Source: Streptomyces sp. NBC_00376 (lineage in GTDB: Bacteria; Actinomycetota; Actinomycetes; Streptomycetales; Streptomycetaceae). From it: a DNA stretch of 64,000 nucleotides. The first letter of the stretch is position 1. The number at the start of each line of letters is the position of its first letter. This document shows, piece by piece, positions 51,523 to 59,659 of this stretch. The stretch covers positions 6,138,001 through 6,202,000 of the forward strand of contig NZ_CP107960.1 in NCBI RefSeq assembly GCF_036077095.1. Reading direction: 5' to 3'. The position numbers and the translations under genes are program-made. The notes under the pieces were generated by a model, which ran no database searches, had not been told where the DNA came from, and worked only from the letters and a program-made list of their open reading frames with translations.

Positions 51523-52381
51523 CCGTTGCTTTCCGCGCCTTCTGATCCGTCGCCCCTCCCGAGAGGGCCCCTCCTGACCGTCCGAACCCTACCGGGGCGA
51601 GGAACAGCGCGAGGGTGGGGATCAAATACAGCGCCCACACCGTGACCTGGAGAACGGTCGGGTCGGGCTGGAAGTTGAACGTGCCCTTCAGCAGCGTGCC
51701 GTACCAGCTGTCCGGCGGGATCGTGGTGCTGATGTCGAACGCCCGGTTGTGGAGCCCGCCGATGAACTCCGCTTCCTGGAGGTCGTGGACGCCGTACGCG
51801 AGCACGCCCGCGGCGACGACCACCAGCATGCCGCCGGTCCAGGTGAAGAACTTCGACAGGTTGATCTTCAGCGCACCGCGGTAGAACAGCCAGCCCAGCA
51901 CGACGGCGGACGCGATCCCGAGGAGCGCGCCGATCATCGGGTGCCAGCCGTCGTCCGCCGCGTGCACCGCACGCCACACGAACAGCGAGGTCTCCAGACC
52001 CTCCCGGCCCACCGCGAGGAGCGCCGTGGCGACCAGTGCGCCGGTGCCCATCGCCAGCGCCGCGTCGAGCTTGCCGTGCAACTCCGTCTTCAGGTGCCGC
52101 GCGGTGCGCCGCATCCAGAAGACCATCCAGGTGACCAGGCCGACGGAGACGATCGACAGCGAACCGCCCAGCGCCTCCTGGGCCTTGAACGTCATCTCCT
52201 GCGAACCGAATTCGAGCCCGGCGCCGAACGCCAGGCTGACGACGATCGCGATCCCGACGCCGGTCCAGATCGGCACCAGCTTGTCCTTGTTGCCGGTCTT
52301 CACCAGATAGGCGATGAGGATGCAGACGACCAGGCTGGCCTCAAGGCCCTCACGCAGGCCGATCAGGAAGTTGCTGAACAC
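51395..52381 (-). CDS. efeU: Ferrous/ferric iron permease, FTR1/EfeU family
   Basis: Iron channel of the EfeUOB system in the cytoplasmic membrane, 328 residues with seven hydrophobic helices. Two REGLE motifs, residues 10-14 and 126-130, carry the iron-binding glutamates. The last 50 or so residues form a hydrophilic Gly/Asp/Glu/Arg tail that overlaps the lipoprotein signal sequence in another frame. Start: the GTG at 52381 behind AAGGAGAA at 7 bases. Third gene of efeO-efeB-efeU, 32 bp after efeB. Confidence 0.93.
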   Translation of the reverse strand: MFSNFLIGLREGLEASLVVCILIAYLVKTGNKDKLVPIWTGVGIAIVVSLAFGAGLEFGSQEMTFKAQEALGGSLSIVSVGLVTWMVFWMRRTARHLKTELHGKLDAALAMGTGALVATALLAVGREGLETSLFVWRAVHAADDGWHPMIGALLGIASAVVLGWLFYRGALKINLSKFFTWTGGMLVVVAAGVLAYGVHDLQEAEFIGGLHNRAFDISTTIPPDSWYGTLLKGTFNFQPDPTVLQVTVWALYLIPTLALFLAPVGFGRSGGALSGGATDQKARKATDEKPEADSAGDGARDGDGAVHDGERLRDGARRAGSGTGGNQV

Positions 52382-52413
52382 GTCTCGGTTCTCCTTTTCT
52401 GCTTCGAGTCCCG

Positions 52414-53688
52414 TTACGAGAACAGCGCCCGGCCCCACCAGTCGTCCTTGTCACGGACGCCCGGCGGGACGGCGAAGTGCGCCGAACCCACGTGCTGGAT
52501 GTACTCGTTGAGTGCGTCGTGCGCCGCGAGGCGCCGCTGCAACGGAATGAATGCCTTGCGGACATCGCGCTGGTAGGCGATGAAGAACAGCCCGGCGTCG
52601 AGCCGGCCGAGGCCGTCCGTACCGTCGGTGAACGAATAGCCGCGGCGCAGGATCGTCGCGCCGTCGTTGCTGTCCGGGTGGGCGAGGCGAACGTGCGCGG
52701 TCGGCAGCATCGCCTTCAGGAACGGCTCGTCGTGCTCCTTGGACTTGCCGACCGCAGCTCCTTCGCCCTTGTCGCGGCCGAAGACGTCCTCCTGCTCCTG
52801 GAGCGAGGTACGGTCCCAGGTCTCGATGTGCATCCGGATGCGCCGGGCCACCAGGTACGACCCCCCGGTCATCCAGCCCGCGTCGTCTTTCCCGCCCACC
52901 CACACGTGCTTGTCCAGGGCGGCGGTGTCGGTGCCGGAGATGTTCCGGGTGCCGTCCTTGAAGCCGAACATGTTCCGCGGGGTCTGGGCGTCCGGCGTCG
53001 TCGACGACGTCTTGCCGAAGCCCAGCTGGGACCAGCGGATCGCGGTGCGGCCCATGCCGATCCTGGCGAGGTTGCGGATGGCGTGCACGGCGACCTGCGG
53101 GTCGTCCGCACATGCCTGGACGCAGAGGTCGCCGCCGCTGCGCGCCGCGTCGAGGTTGTCGCCGGGGAACTTCGGCAGGTCGACGAGCGCCTCGGGCCGC
53201 TTGTCCTCCAGGCCGAACCGGCCCTTGGCGAAGAGCGAGGGCCCGAAGCCGATGGTGAGGGTGAGCCGGGACGGCTTGAGCCCCAGCGCCTCGCCCGTGT
53301 CGTCCGGCGGGGCCTCGGCGAGACCGCCGTACGCCCCGTCGCCGACCGCGTGACCGGCCGTCATCCGCTCCGCCGCCCGCGTCCACTCCTTGAGCAGCGC
53401 GACCAGTTCGGCGCGGTCCTTCGTCGTCACGTCGAACGCGGCGAAGTGCAGCCGGTCCTGTACGGCGGTGGCGATACCGGCCTGGTGCGCACCGTGGAAC
53501 GGCACCGCCGCACCGCTGTCCGCGGCGGGCACCGCGTCGCTGCCCGGACGCACCGCGGCGACCGCGCCACCGGCCGCGACGGCGCCGAGCGCGAGACCCG
53601 CGCCGCCCCAGCCGAGCAGTGCCCGGCGGGACGGGGCGGGGCCGGCGGTCCCTGCCGTGGTTTCGGCGGCCTGTGTCTGATCGGACAT
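52414..53688 (-). CDS. efeB: Tat-secreted Dyp-type peroxidase EfeB
   Basis: Heme peroxidase (deferrochelatase type) of the EfeUOB iron system, exported folded with heme; 424 residues. Seen: a twin-arginine signal (SRRALLGWGGAGLALG, Arg21-Arg22), then the DyP fold with a probable proximal His in DPQVAVHAIRNLARIG, the distal GxxDG motif GFKDGTRN, and the late RRGYSFTDG and FFIAYQRD segments. The ATG at 53688 is used. It lies 20 bp after efeO. Supplies oxidised iron or removes iron from heme; both roles are reported for the family. Confidence 0.94.
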   Translation of the reverse strand: MSDQTQAAETTAGTAGPAPSRRALLGWGGAGLALGAVAAGGAVAAVRPGSDAVPAADSGAAVPFHGAHQAGIATAVQDRLHFAAFDVTTKDRAELVALLKEWTRAAERMTAGHAVGDGAYGGLAEAPPDDTGEALGLKPSRLTLTIGFGPSLFAKGRFGLEDKRPEALVDLPKFPGDNLDAARSGGDLCVQACADDPQVAVHAIRNLARIGMGRTAIRWSQLGFGKTSSTTPDAQTPRNMFGFKDGTRNISGTDTAALDKHVWVGGKDDAGWMTGGSYLVARRIRMHIETWDRTSLQEQEDVFGRDKGEGAAVGKSKEHDEPFLKAMLPTAHVRLAHPDSNDGATILRRGYSFTDGTDGLGRLDAGLFFIAYQRDVRKAFIPLQRRLAAHDALNEYIQHVGSAHFAVPPGVRDKDDWWGRALFS

Positions 53689-53708
53689 GACCCGGAGCCC
53701 TCCGCTCG

Positions 53709-54845
53709 TTACTTCGTCACCGCGGCGGCGAGCCGGGACAGCGGCTCGGCCAGCGCGTTGACCGCGTCCGACAGTTCCTTGCGATCCGCCTTGGAGACCT
53801 TCTCGTACGAGGTGAACTCGTAGGAGCCCTTGTCCTCGCGGTACTTGTCCAGCAGCGTGTTGAGCTCCGCGAACCGCTTGTCCAGGGTGGCGGTCAGAGC
53901 GGCGTCGTTCTTCGAGGCGATCGGCTTCAGCAGCTCGTAGGACTTCTCGGCGCCCTCGACATTGCCCTTGAAGTCGACCAGGTCGGTGTGGCTGTAGCGC
54001 TCCTCCTCACCGGTGACCTTGCCGGTGGCGACCTCGTCCAGGAGCTCCTTGGCGCCGTTGGCCATCGAGGTCGGGGTGATGTCCGCGGTGCCGACCCGCT
54101 TCTGCCAGTCGAGCAGGTCCTTGTAGAGGACGGGGGCGAGGGCCTTCTCCTCGGCGCCCAGCTTCTTGTCCTGCCACAGCGCCTTCTCCAGGCGGTGCCA
54201 GCCGGTCCACTTCTGGCCGTCCTCCAGGCCGTCCTCGCGGATGTCGACCTTCGGGTCGATGTCGCCGAAGGACTCGGCGACCGGCTCGGTGCGCTCCCAG
54301 CCGAGCCGGGAGTCGGCGTAGGCCTTCTTGGCGGCCTCGATGTCACCGGCGGCGACGGCGTCCGTGAACTTCTTGGCCTTCGGCAGCGTCTCGTCGGCCT
54401 GGGCCTGGACGTAGGTGCGGTACTCCGCGACGGCCTTGTCCATCTCGGGGCTGCGCTTGGCCGCGGAGGCGCCGGTGATCTCCAGCTTCTGCCGGATGCC
54501 GTGGCCCTTCATGCCGGGCTTGCAGGCGATCTCGTACGAACCGGCCTTGATCTCGGCCGTGATGTTGGCCTTGGTGCCGGGGCCGATGTTCTCGCGCTCG
54601 GCGACGATGCGGTCGTCCGGGAACAGGACGTAGACCTCGGTGACCTTGGATCCCTTGTTCTCCACAGCCAGTTCGATGTGACCGGCCGGGAGCTTCTTCT
54701 TCGACACCTCGCAGGAGTCGTCCTTCGCGACGACCTGGACGGCGCCGTCACCCTTGCCGTCGCTCTTCTGTGCGCAGCCCGTGACGGCGGTCAGAGCGGC
54801 CACGGTGGCGGCAGCGGTGACGACGGAGAAACGAACGGCTCGCAT
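53709..54845 (-). CDS. efeO: EfeO/EfeM iron-binding lipoprotein
   Basis: Extracytoplasmic component of EfeUOB, 378 residues. Seen: lipobox TAVTGC with Cys24; an N-terminal cupredoxin-like domain (about 40-130; VENKGSKVTEVYVLFPDDRIVAERENI, with Cys near 117 and a Met) and a C-terminal M75/imelysin-type domain with the metal motif GWHRLEKALW. Start: the ATG at 54845 with GGAG at 5 bases, giving a proper signal peptide; an upstream frame would add a Ser-rich stretch. First gene of the operon; a weak iron box lies at 54916-54934. Confidence 0.93.
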   Translation of the reverse strand: MRAVRFSVVTAAATVAALTAVTGCAQKSDGKGDGAVQVVAKDDSCEVSKKKLPAGHIELAVENKGSKVTEVYVLFPDDRIVAERENIGPGTKANITAEIKAGSYEIACKPGMKGHGIRQKLEITGASAAKRSPEMDKAVAEYRTYVQAQADETLPKAKKFTDAVAAGDIEAAKKAYADSRLGWERTEPVAESFGDIDPKVDIREDGLEDGQKWTGWHRLEKALWQDKKLGAEEKALAPVLYKDLLDWQKRVGTADITPTSMANGAKELLDEVATGKVTGEEERYSHTDLVDFKGNVEGAEKSYELLKPIASKNDAALTATLDKRFAELNTLLDKYREDKGSYEFTSYEKVSKADRKELSDAVNALAEPLSRLAAAVTK

Positions 54846-54915
54846 ACGGGCTCCACATGAGGACGAAGGAGAAGCGGGAGAAGAACGGGACAAAGTCAGG
54901 TGAGGCGGACCTAAC

Positions 54916-54934
54916 TTAACCGAGGCTTACCTGA
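54916..54934. promoter_or_regulatory. Candidate iron box before efeO
   Basis: Read on the minus strand, TCAGGTAAGCCTCGGTTAA agrees with the iron-box consensus at about 12 of 19 positions, good only in the left half. It lies 71-89 bp upstream of efeO. Location and gene function raise its credibility. Confidence 0.5.
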
Positions 54935-55036
54935 GCGATACCCACCCGTGCCGTGATTCAGCTCTCATCCGGCAGGCCCGGGAACGGGTTGATCACGGAC
55001 TGGCCATGGGTGTCCCACGGAAAGGTCAAGTAATGG

Positions 55037-55879
55037 TCAAGCACCTCTTGTCGGTACGACGAGGGGCGCCCCGGTCCGCGGATGCGGGAACACCTCGACG
55101 GGCTGCCGGTAGACCTCGCCGAGCAGCTCGCCCGTGAACACCCCGGCGGGCGGCCCCGCCACCGCGATCCGTCCGTCGTGCAGCACGGCCGCCCGGTCCG
55201 CGTACGCCGCCGCGAGCCCCAGATCGTGCAGCACCACGACGACCGCGTCCCCGGCGGCGGCCCGCTCCCGGCAGATCCGCAGCACCAGTTCCTGGTGGCG
55301 CAGGTCGAGCGCGGCCGTCGGCTCGTCGAGCAGCAGCAGCGGGGCGCGCTGCGCCAGCACCCGGGCCAGCGCGACCCGGGCCCGCTCGCCGCCGGACAGG
55401 GCGGAGAAGGGGCGCTCGGCGAACTCGGTGACCTCGGTCGCCGCCATCGCCGAGGCGACGGCGGGATCGTCCTCGTCGGCCCGCTCCGTACCGGCCCATG
55501 GCGCCCGCCCCATCCGTACGACCTCCGCCACCGGGAACGGGAACGACAGCGCGGCGGACTGGGGCAGCACGGCGCGGCGCAGCGCCAGTTCGGCGGGCGA
55601 CCAGTCGGTGACCGGACGCCCGTCGATCCGTACCTCGCCCTGCTCGGCGGGCAGATCGGCGGCCAGCGCCGCCAACAGGGTCGACTTGCCCGCCCCGTTG
55701 GGCCCCACGAGCGCCAGCACCTCGCCCGCGCGGGCGGTCAGGTCGATGGAGTCGAGCACCGGCCGCTGCCCCAGCCGCACCCGCAGCCCGCGCGCCACGG
55801 CGACGGGGGAGCCGGGGGAGAGGGGAGCGGGCAGCAGGCGCCGTACGCGTACCCGGAAGGGATTCTTCAGAGGCTTCAT
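55037..55879 (-). CDS. hmuV: Heme ABC transporter ATP-binding protein
   Basis: ATPase of the heme importer, 280 residues. Seen: Walker A GPNGAGKST (59-67), the SALSGGERARVALARVLAQ signature, Walker B LLLLDEPTAALD, and a switch His in VVVLHDLGLAAAYADRA. Start: the ATG at 55879, which overlaps the permease stop (ATGA), with AAGGTGG before it; a TTG at 55885 is less likely. Last gene of hmuT-hmuU-hmuV. Confidence 0.92.
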   Translation of the reverse strand: MKPLKNPFRVRVRRLLPAPLSPGSPVAVARGLRVRLGQRPVLDSIDLTARAGEVLALVGPNGAGKSTLLAALAADLPAEQGEVRIDGRPVTDWSPAELALRRAVLPQSAALSFPFPVAEVVRMGRAPWAGTERADEDDPAVASAMAATEVTEFAERPFSALSGGERARVALARVLAQRAPLLLLDEPTAALDLRHQELVLRICRERAAAGDAVVVVLHDLGLAAAYADRAAVLHDGRIAVAGPPAGVFTGELLGEVYRQPVEVFPHPRTGAPLVVPTRGA

Positions 55880-56976
55880 GCCCAACCACCTTGCTTGCGA
55901 CGGGTCCTGCGCAGCAGCCAGAAGAAGAACGGGCTGCCGAAGAGCGCGGTCAGCACGCCGAGCGGCAGCTCTGCGGGGTCGGCGACGGTACGGGCCGCGA
56001 GATCGCCCATCACCAGGACCAGGGCGCCGCCGAGCGCGCTGCCGGGGATCAGGAAGCGGTGGCCGGGGCCGTTCGCCATCCGCAGCAGATGCGGCACCAG
56101 CAGCCCCACGAACGAGATGATCCCGGCGACCGCCACCGCGGCGGCGGTCAGCAGCGCCACGACGAGCACGAGCACGATCCGGAGCCGTTCCACATCGACG
56201 CCCAGATGGCGGGCGGGCCGCTCACCGAGCGCGAGCAGGTCCAGCTTCCGGGCGTGGAACGGTGCGACGAGCAGCCCGAGCACCGCGCACGGCAGCACGG
56301 CGAGCACCTTGGGCCAGGTCGCCTGGGCCAGCGAGCCCAGCTGCCAGAAGGTGATCTGGGAGACCTGCGCGTTGTCGGCGAAGAAGATGAACAGCCCGAT
56401 CAGCGCGCCCGCGAAGGCGTTCACCGCGATCCCGGTGAGGATCAGCGTCACCACCTCGGTCCGGCCGCCCGACCGGGACAGCGCGTATACCAGCAGCACG
56501 GTCGCGAGCCCGGCGGCGAACGCGCAGACGGTGACGGTCCAGTTGCCGAAGAAGTTCAGCCCGAGCGCGATCGAGGCGACCGCGCCGACCGCGGCGCCGG
56601 AGGAGATCCCGATCACCCCGGGCTCGGCGAGCGGATTGCCGAACACCCCTTGCATCAGGGCGCCCGCGCAGCCCAGCGACGCCCCGACCAGCAGGGCGAG
56701 GACGACCCTGGGCAGCCGTACGTTCCACAGCACGCTCTCGCCGACCCGGTCCAGCGCCGCCCCGCCGAGGCCGAGCCGGTGCTGGACGGAGCCGAGTACG
56801 TCGCCGAGCGGGATGCTGTACGCGCCGAGCCCGGCGGAGAGCAGACAGCACAGCAGGAGGGCGGTGAGCAGCCCGGCGGTCAGCGCGAAGGACGGGGAGC
56901 GCCGGGGCTTCCCGGTGGCGGTGGTGGCGGTGGCGGTGGTGTCGGCCCGGGGTCGTTCCGGGGACGAGGTGGTCAC
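55876..56976 (-). CDS. hmuU: Heme/iron-siderophore ABC transporter permease (FecCD type)
   Basis: Membrane subunit, 366 residues with about ten helices. FecCD hallmarks: RLPRVVLALLVGASLGCAGALMQGV, NPLAEPGVIGISSGAA, and GIISFVGLLVPHLLR near the C-terminus. The N-terminal 25 residues are Thr/Ala-rich and not conserved. The GTG at 56976 overlaps the hmuT stop (GTGA), and hmuV overlaps its own stop, so all three are translationally coupled. The binding partner HmuT and nearby HtaA and HmuO point to heme as substrate. Confidence 0.93.
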   Translation of the reverse strand: MTTSSPERPRADTTATATTATGKPRRSPSFALTAGLLTALLLCCLLSAGLGAYSIPLGDVLGSVQHRLGLGGAALDRVGESVLWNVRLPRVVLALLVGASLGCAGALMQGVFGNPLAEPGVIGISSGAAVGAVASIALGLNFFGNWTVTVCAFAAGLATVLLVYALSRSGGRTEVVTLILTGIAVNAFAGALIGLFIFFADNAQVSQITFWQLGSLAQATWPKVLAVLPCAVLGLLVAPFHARKLDLLALGERPARHLGVDVERLRIVLVLVVALLTAAAVAVAGIISFVGLLVPHLLRMANGPGHRFLIPGSALGGALVLVMGDLAARTVADPAELPLGVLTALFGSPFFFWLLRRTRRKQGGWA

Positions 56977-58052
56977 GTGTCCGCCCCGTCCTGCGGGTAG
57001 AGCTGCGCGATCAGTTCGCTCAGCACCCGGTCCGTGCGCGGGCCGTAGTTCAGCAGCACGCCGTCGTCGATGGAGACGATCCGCCGGTCCATCCCGGCCG
57101 GGGTCTCGGCGACGCCCGGGATCTTCACGAGCCCGTCGACGCCGCCCACCGATTCGAGCCCCTTGGACATCACCAGGATGGCGTCCGGGGCGGCCTTGGC
57201 CAGGGCCTCGCTGGTGATGGCGGTGAAGTCCTTCTCCAGCCCGGACGCCTTGCCCGCGTCGACGGCGCCCGCCGCTTCCAGCAGCGAACTCGCCCCGGAA
57301 TCCCGGCCGCCCAGCAGATACACGGAGGCCGAGCCGCGCAGATAGAGGAAGGCGACCCGGGGTTTCGTCTTCCCGTCCGCCGGGGCGGGCACGGACTTCT
57401 GTACGGCGTCGATGCGCGACTGGGTGCGCGACTTCAGTTCGGTGCCCGAATCCGGCACACCCAGGGCCGCGGCCACGGTGTCGATCCGGCGGCCGACGTC
57501 GGAGAGCTGCTTGGCGGGTGCGACCACGACGAGCGGAATGCCGGCGTCCCGGATCTGGGCGATGGCCTCCGCCGGGCCGGTCGTGGTCTCGGCGAGCACG
57601 ACGGTCGGCTTCAGCGACAGCACGCTCTCCGCCGAGACGTCATGGGCCCGGGTCACCACCGGGAGTTCCGCGGCCTGTTCGAAGGTGGCGGTGATGTCGC
57701 GGGCCACGACCTGCTTGCCGAGGCCGAGCGTGAAGACGATCTCGCTCAGCCCGCCGGTCAGCGGAACGATCCGGTCCGTCGAGGTGATGGTGACCTCGGC
57801 GCCGTCCGCCGATTTGACCATGACGGGCAGTTGCGGATCCGGCGCGGTGGTGAGGGGTTCGATCCGGTCGGCGGTGGCCTTGGTGGCGGTGGCGGGAGCC
57901 TTCGCGTCCGTACCGCCGCCGCAGCCCGTCAGGGCGAGGGCCAGCGCGAGGGTGGCGGCCAGGATGCCGAGCGGTCCACGGGTCCCGGCCCGCCCGCGCC
58001 CCGGCCGTCGGCCGGCCCGACCCGGTGGGGCGAAGTCCTGCGAGAAGCGCAC
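56973..58052 (-). CDS. hmuT: Heme-binding lipoprotein HmuT
   Basis: Surface solute-binding protein for heme, 359 residues. Seen: a long basic N-terminus, a hydrophobic core and lipobox LTGC with Cys44; binding domain with DRIVPLTGGLSEIVFTLGLG, VVARDITATFEQAAELPVV, and the helical backbone region; the C-terminal MDRRIVSIDDGVLLNYGPR stretch is typical of HmuT. Start: the GTG at 58052 with AGGACGG at 7 bases. Divergent from htaA; the iron box at 58151-58169 lies in the shared promoter region. Confidence 0.92.
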   Translation of the reverse strand: MRFSQDFAPPGRAGRRPGRGRAGTRGPLGILAATLALALALTGCGGGTDAKAPATATKATADRIEPLTTAPDPQLPVMVKSADGAEVTITSTDRIVPLTGGLSEIVFTLGLGKQVVARDITATFEQAAELPVVTRAHDVSAESVLSLKPTVVLAETTTGPAEAIAQIRDAGIPLVVVAPAKQLSDVGRRIDTVAAALGVPDSGTELKSRTQSRIDAVQKSVPAPADGKTKPRVAFLYLRGSASVYLLGGRDSGASSLLEAAGAVDAGKASGLEKDFTAITSEALAKAAPDAILVMSKGLESVGGVDGLVKIPGVAETPAGMDRRIVSIDDGVLLNYGPRTDRVLSELIAQLYPQDGADT

Positions 58053-58150
58053 TGGGGCACCGTCCTGTCGTTCCTGTCGCCCGCGAGGGGCAGTTGGTCC
58101 TGGTATCTGAGGGATGCGGGGGCCGGGGGCCGCCGTGAAGCCCGTATGGC

Positions 58151-58169
58151 TTAGGTTAGCCTTACCTGA
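58151..58169. promoter_or_regulatory. Iron box between hmuT and htaA
   Basis: TTAGGTTAGCCTTACCTGA matches 16 of 19 positions of the DmdR/IdeR consensus, the best in the window. It lies 25 bp before the htaA start and about 100 bp before hmuT, and can repress both directions. Confidence 0.88.
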
Positions 58170-58193
58170 CTTTCCAGACCTCGGAGGGGTCCC

Positions 58194-59606
58194 ATGCTGC
58201 CGTCCAGACCTGCCCGCGCACTCGCCGTCGCGCTTCTCGCGGCCGTGCTGGGAGCGCTGCTCCCGGCCACCGCCGCGCAGGCGGCGGGCCGCACGGTGCA
58301 GGGCGGCAGGCTGGACTGGGGCATCAAGTCCTCCTTCCAGAGCTATGTCACCGGCCCGATCGCGAACGGCAGTTGGAGCCTGACCGGCGGCGCCGCCACG
58401 GTCGGCGGCAGCCAGTTCCGCTTCCACTCCGCCACCGGTTCCTACGACCCGGCGACCGGCGCCTTCGGCTCGGCCTTCGCGGGCGGGGTCCACTTCCTCG
58501 GCCACCGGAAGGCCGACGGCAGCCATGAACTCGACCTCACCATCAGCCGTCCCACCGTCCGCATCACGGGCGGCAGCGGCACCCTGTACGCCGACGTGGT
58601 CAGCAAGGACCGGGGGAGCGGGCGCGTGACCTCGGCCGCCCAGGTGCCGCTCGCGACGCTCGGCCTGTCCGGGATCGACATGAGGGGCGGTTCCACCCCC
58701 GTCGCCCTGAGCAACGTCCCGGCGACCCTGACCGCCCGGGGGGCGAAGGCGTTCGCCGGCTACTACACCGCCGGCACCCCGCTCGACCCGGTCAGCCTCT
58801 CCGTGGACACTGCCGCCCCGGCCGGGAAGCCGGCTGCCACCAAGTCCCCCGAAGCGAACAAGTCCTCCGAGAAGAAGGAAGCGAAGAAGGCCGCCCCGGC
58901 CGCCGGGCGCTTCGAGGACGCCGCCGTCGACTGGGGCGTCCGCCGGACCTTCCGCGAGTACGTCACCGGCTCCATCGGCAAGGGGAAGTGGACCCTCGCC
59001 GAGGGTGCCCAGGACGGCGGGGCGCTCTTCCGCTTCCCGCGCGGCAAGGGCACGTACGACACGGACAAGCAGACCCTGGACGCCGGCTTCGCGGGCAGCG
59101 TCCACTTCACCGGGGCCGACGGGCTCGACCTGGAACTCTCGGCCGTCAAGGTCCGGGTGAAGGCGGGCAGGGGCACGCTCCTGGCCGACGTCCACCGCGA
59201 CGGCGGCCGGGACGAGGCCGTCCCGCTCGTCACCTTCACCGCGAAGGACTTCGCGGTGAAGGACGGTCTCGCCGTCCTCACCGAAGCCCCCGCCACCCTC
59301 ACCACCGACGGCGCCGAGGCGTTCGGCTCGCTCTACCGGGCGGGCACCGCCATGGATCCGGTCTCCCTGGCCGTCGCCGTCGACTCAGGGGCCGAACTGC
59401 CCGCCCTGCCCGACCTCGGCAGCGACCCCGCCCCCTCGTCCGAGCCGTCCGCCGGGGCCGAGGCGAAGCCCGCCGAGGCAGCGGCGTCCGGCACCGGCGA
59501 CGGCACCGTCCTGTACCCGGTCCTCGGCGGCGCGGGCGTCCTCGCCATCGCGGCGGGCGCGCTGTACCTGGCCCGCCGTCGTACCGCCCGGCAGACCGAC
59601 AACTGA
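58194..59606 (+). CDS. htaA: HtaA-domain heme-binding surface protein (membrane-anchored)
   Basis: 470 residues. Sec signal (about 1-30), two HtaA heme-binding domains (about 35-205 and 240-400), each with LDWGIKSSF/VDWGVRRTF, SYVTGPI/EYVTGSI, and PATLTARGAKAF/PATLTTDGAEAF; a Lys/Ala linker between; an acidic Pro/Ala stretch; a hydrophobic helix at about 438-458; and a basic tail RRRTARQTDN. It thus resembles C. diphtheriae HtaA, which binds hemoglobin heme at the surface and passes it to HmuT. The ATG at 58194 follows GGAGGGG. First gene of a two-gene HtaA unit. Confidence 0.93.
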   Translation: MLPSRPARALAVALLAAVLGALLPATAAQAAGRTVQGGRLDWGIKSSFQSYVTGPIANGSWSLTGGAATVGGSQFRFHSATGSYDPATGAFGSAFAGGVHFLGHRKADGSHELDLTISRPTVRITGGSGTLYADVVSKDRGSGRVTSAAQVPLATLGLSGIDMRGGSTPVALSNVPATLTARGAKAFAGYYTAGTPLDPVSLSVDTAAPAGKPAATKSPEANKSSEKKEAKKAAPAAGRFEDAAVDWGVRRTFREYVTGSIGKGKWTLAEGAQDGGALFRFPRGKGTYDTDKQTLDAGFAGSVHFTGADGLDLELSAVKVRVKAGRGTLLADVHRDGGRDEAVPLVTFTAKDFAVKDGLAVLTEAPATLTTDGAEAFGSLYRAGTAMDPVSLAVAVDSGAELPALPDLGSDPAPSSEPSAGAEAKPAEAAASGTGDGTVLYPVLGGAGVLAIAAGALYLARRRTARQTDN

Positions 59607-59659
59607 CCTTTCCCGTCCCACCACCCCCTGTTCCTGTGTTCCTGAGGAGACCAACGACC

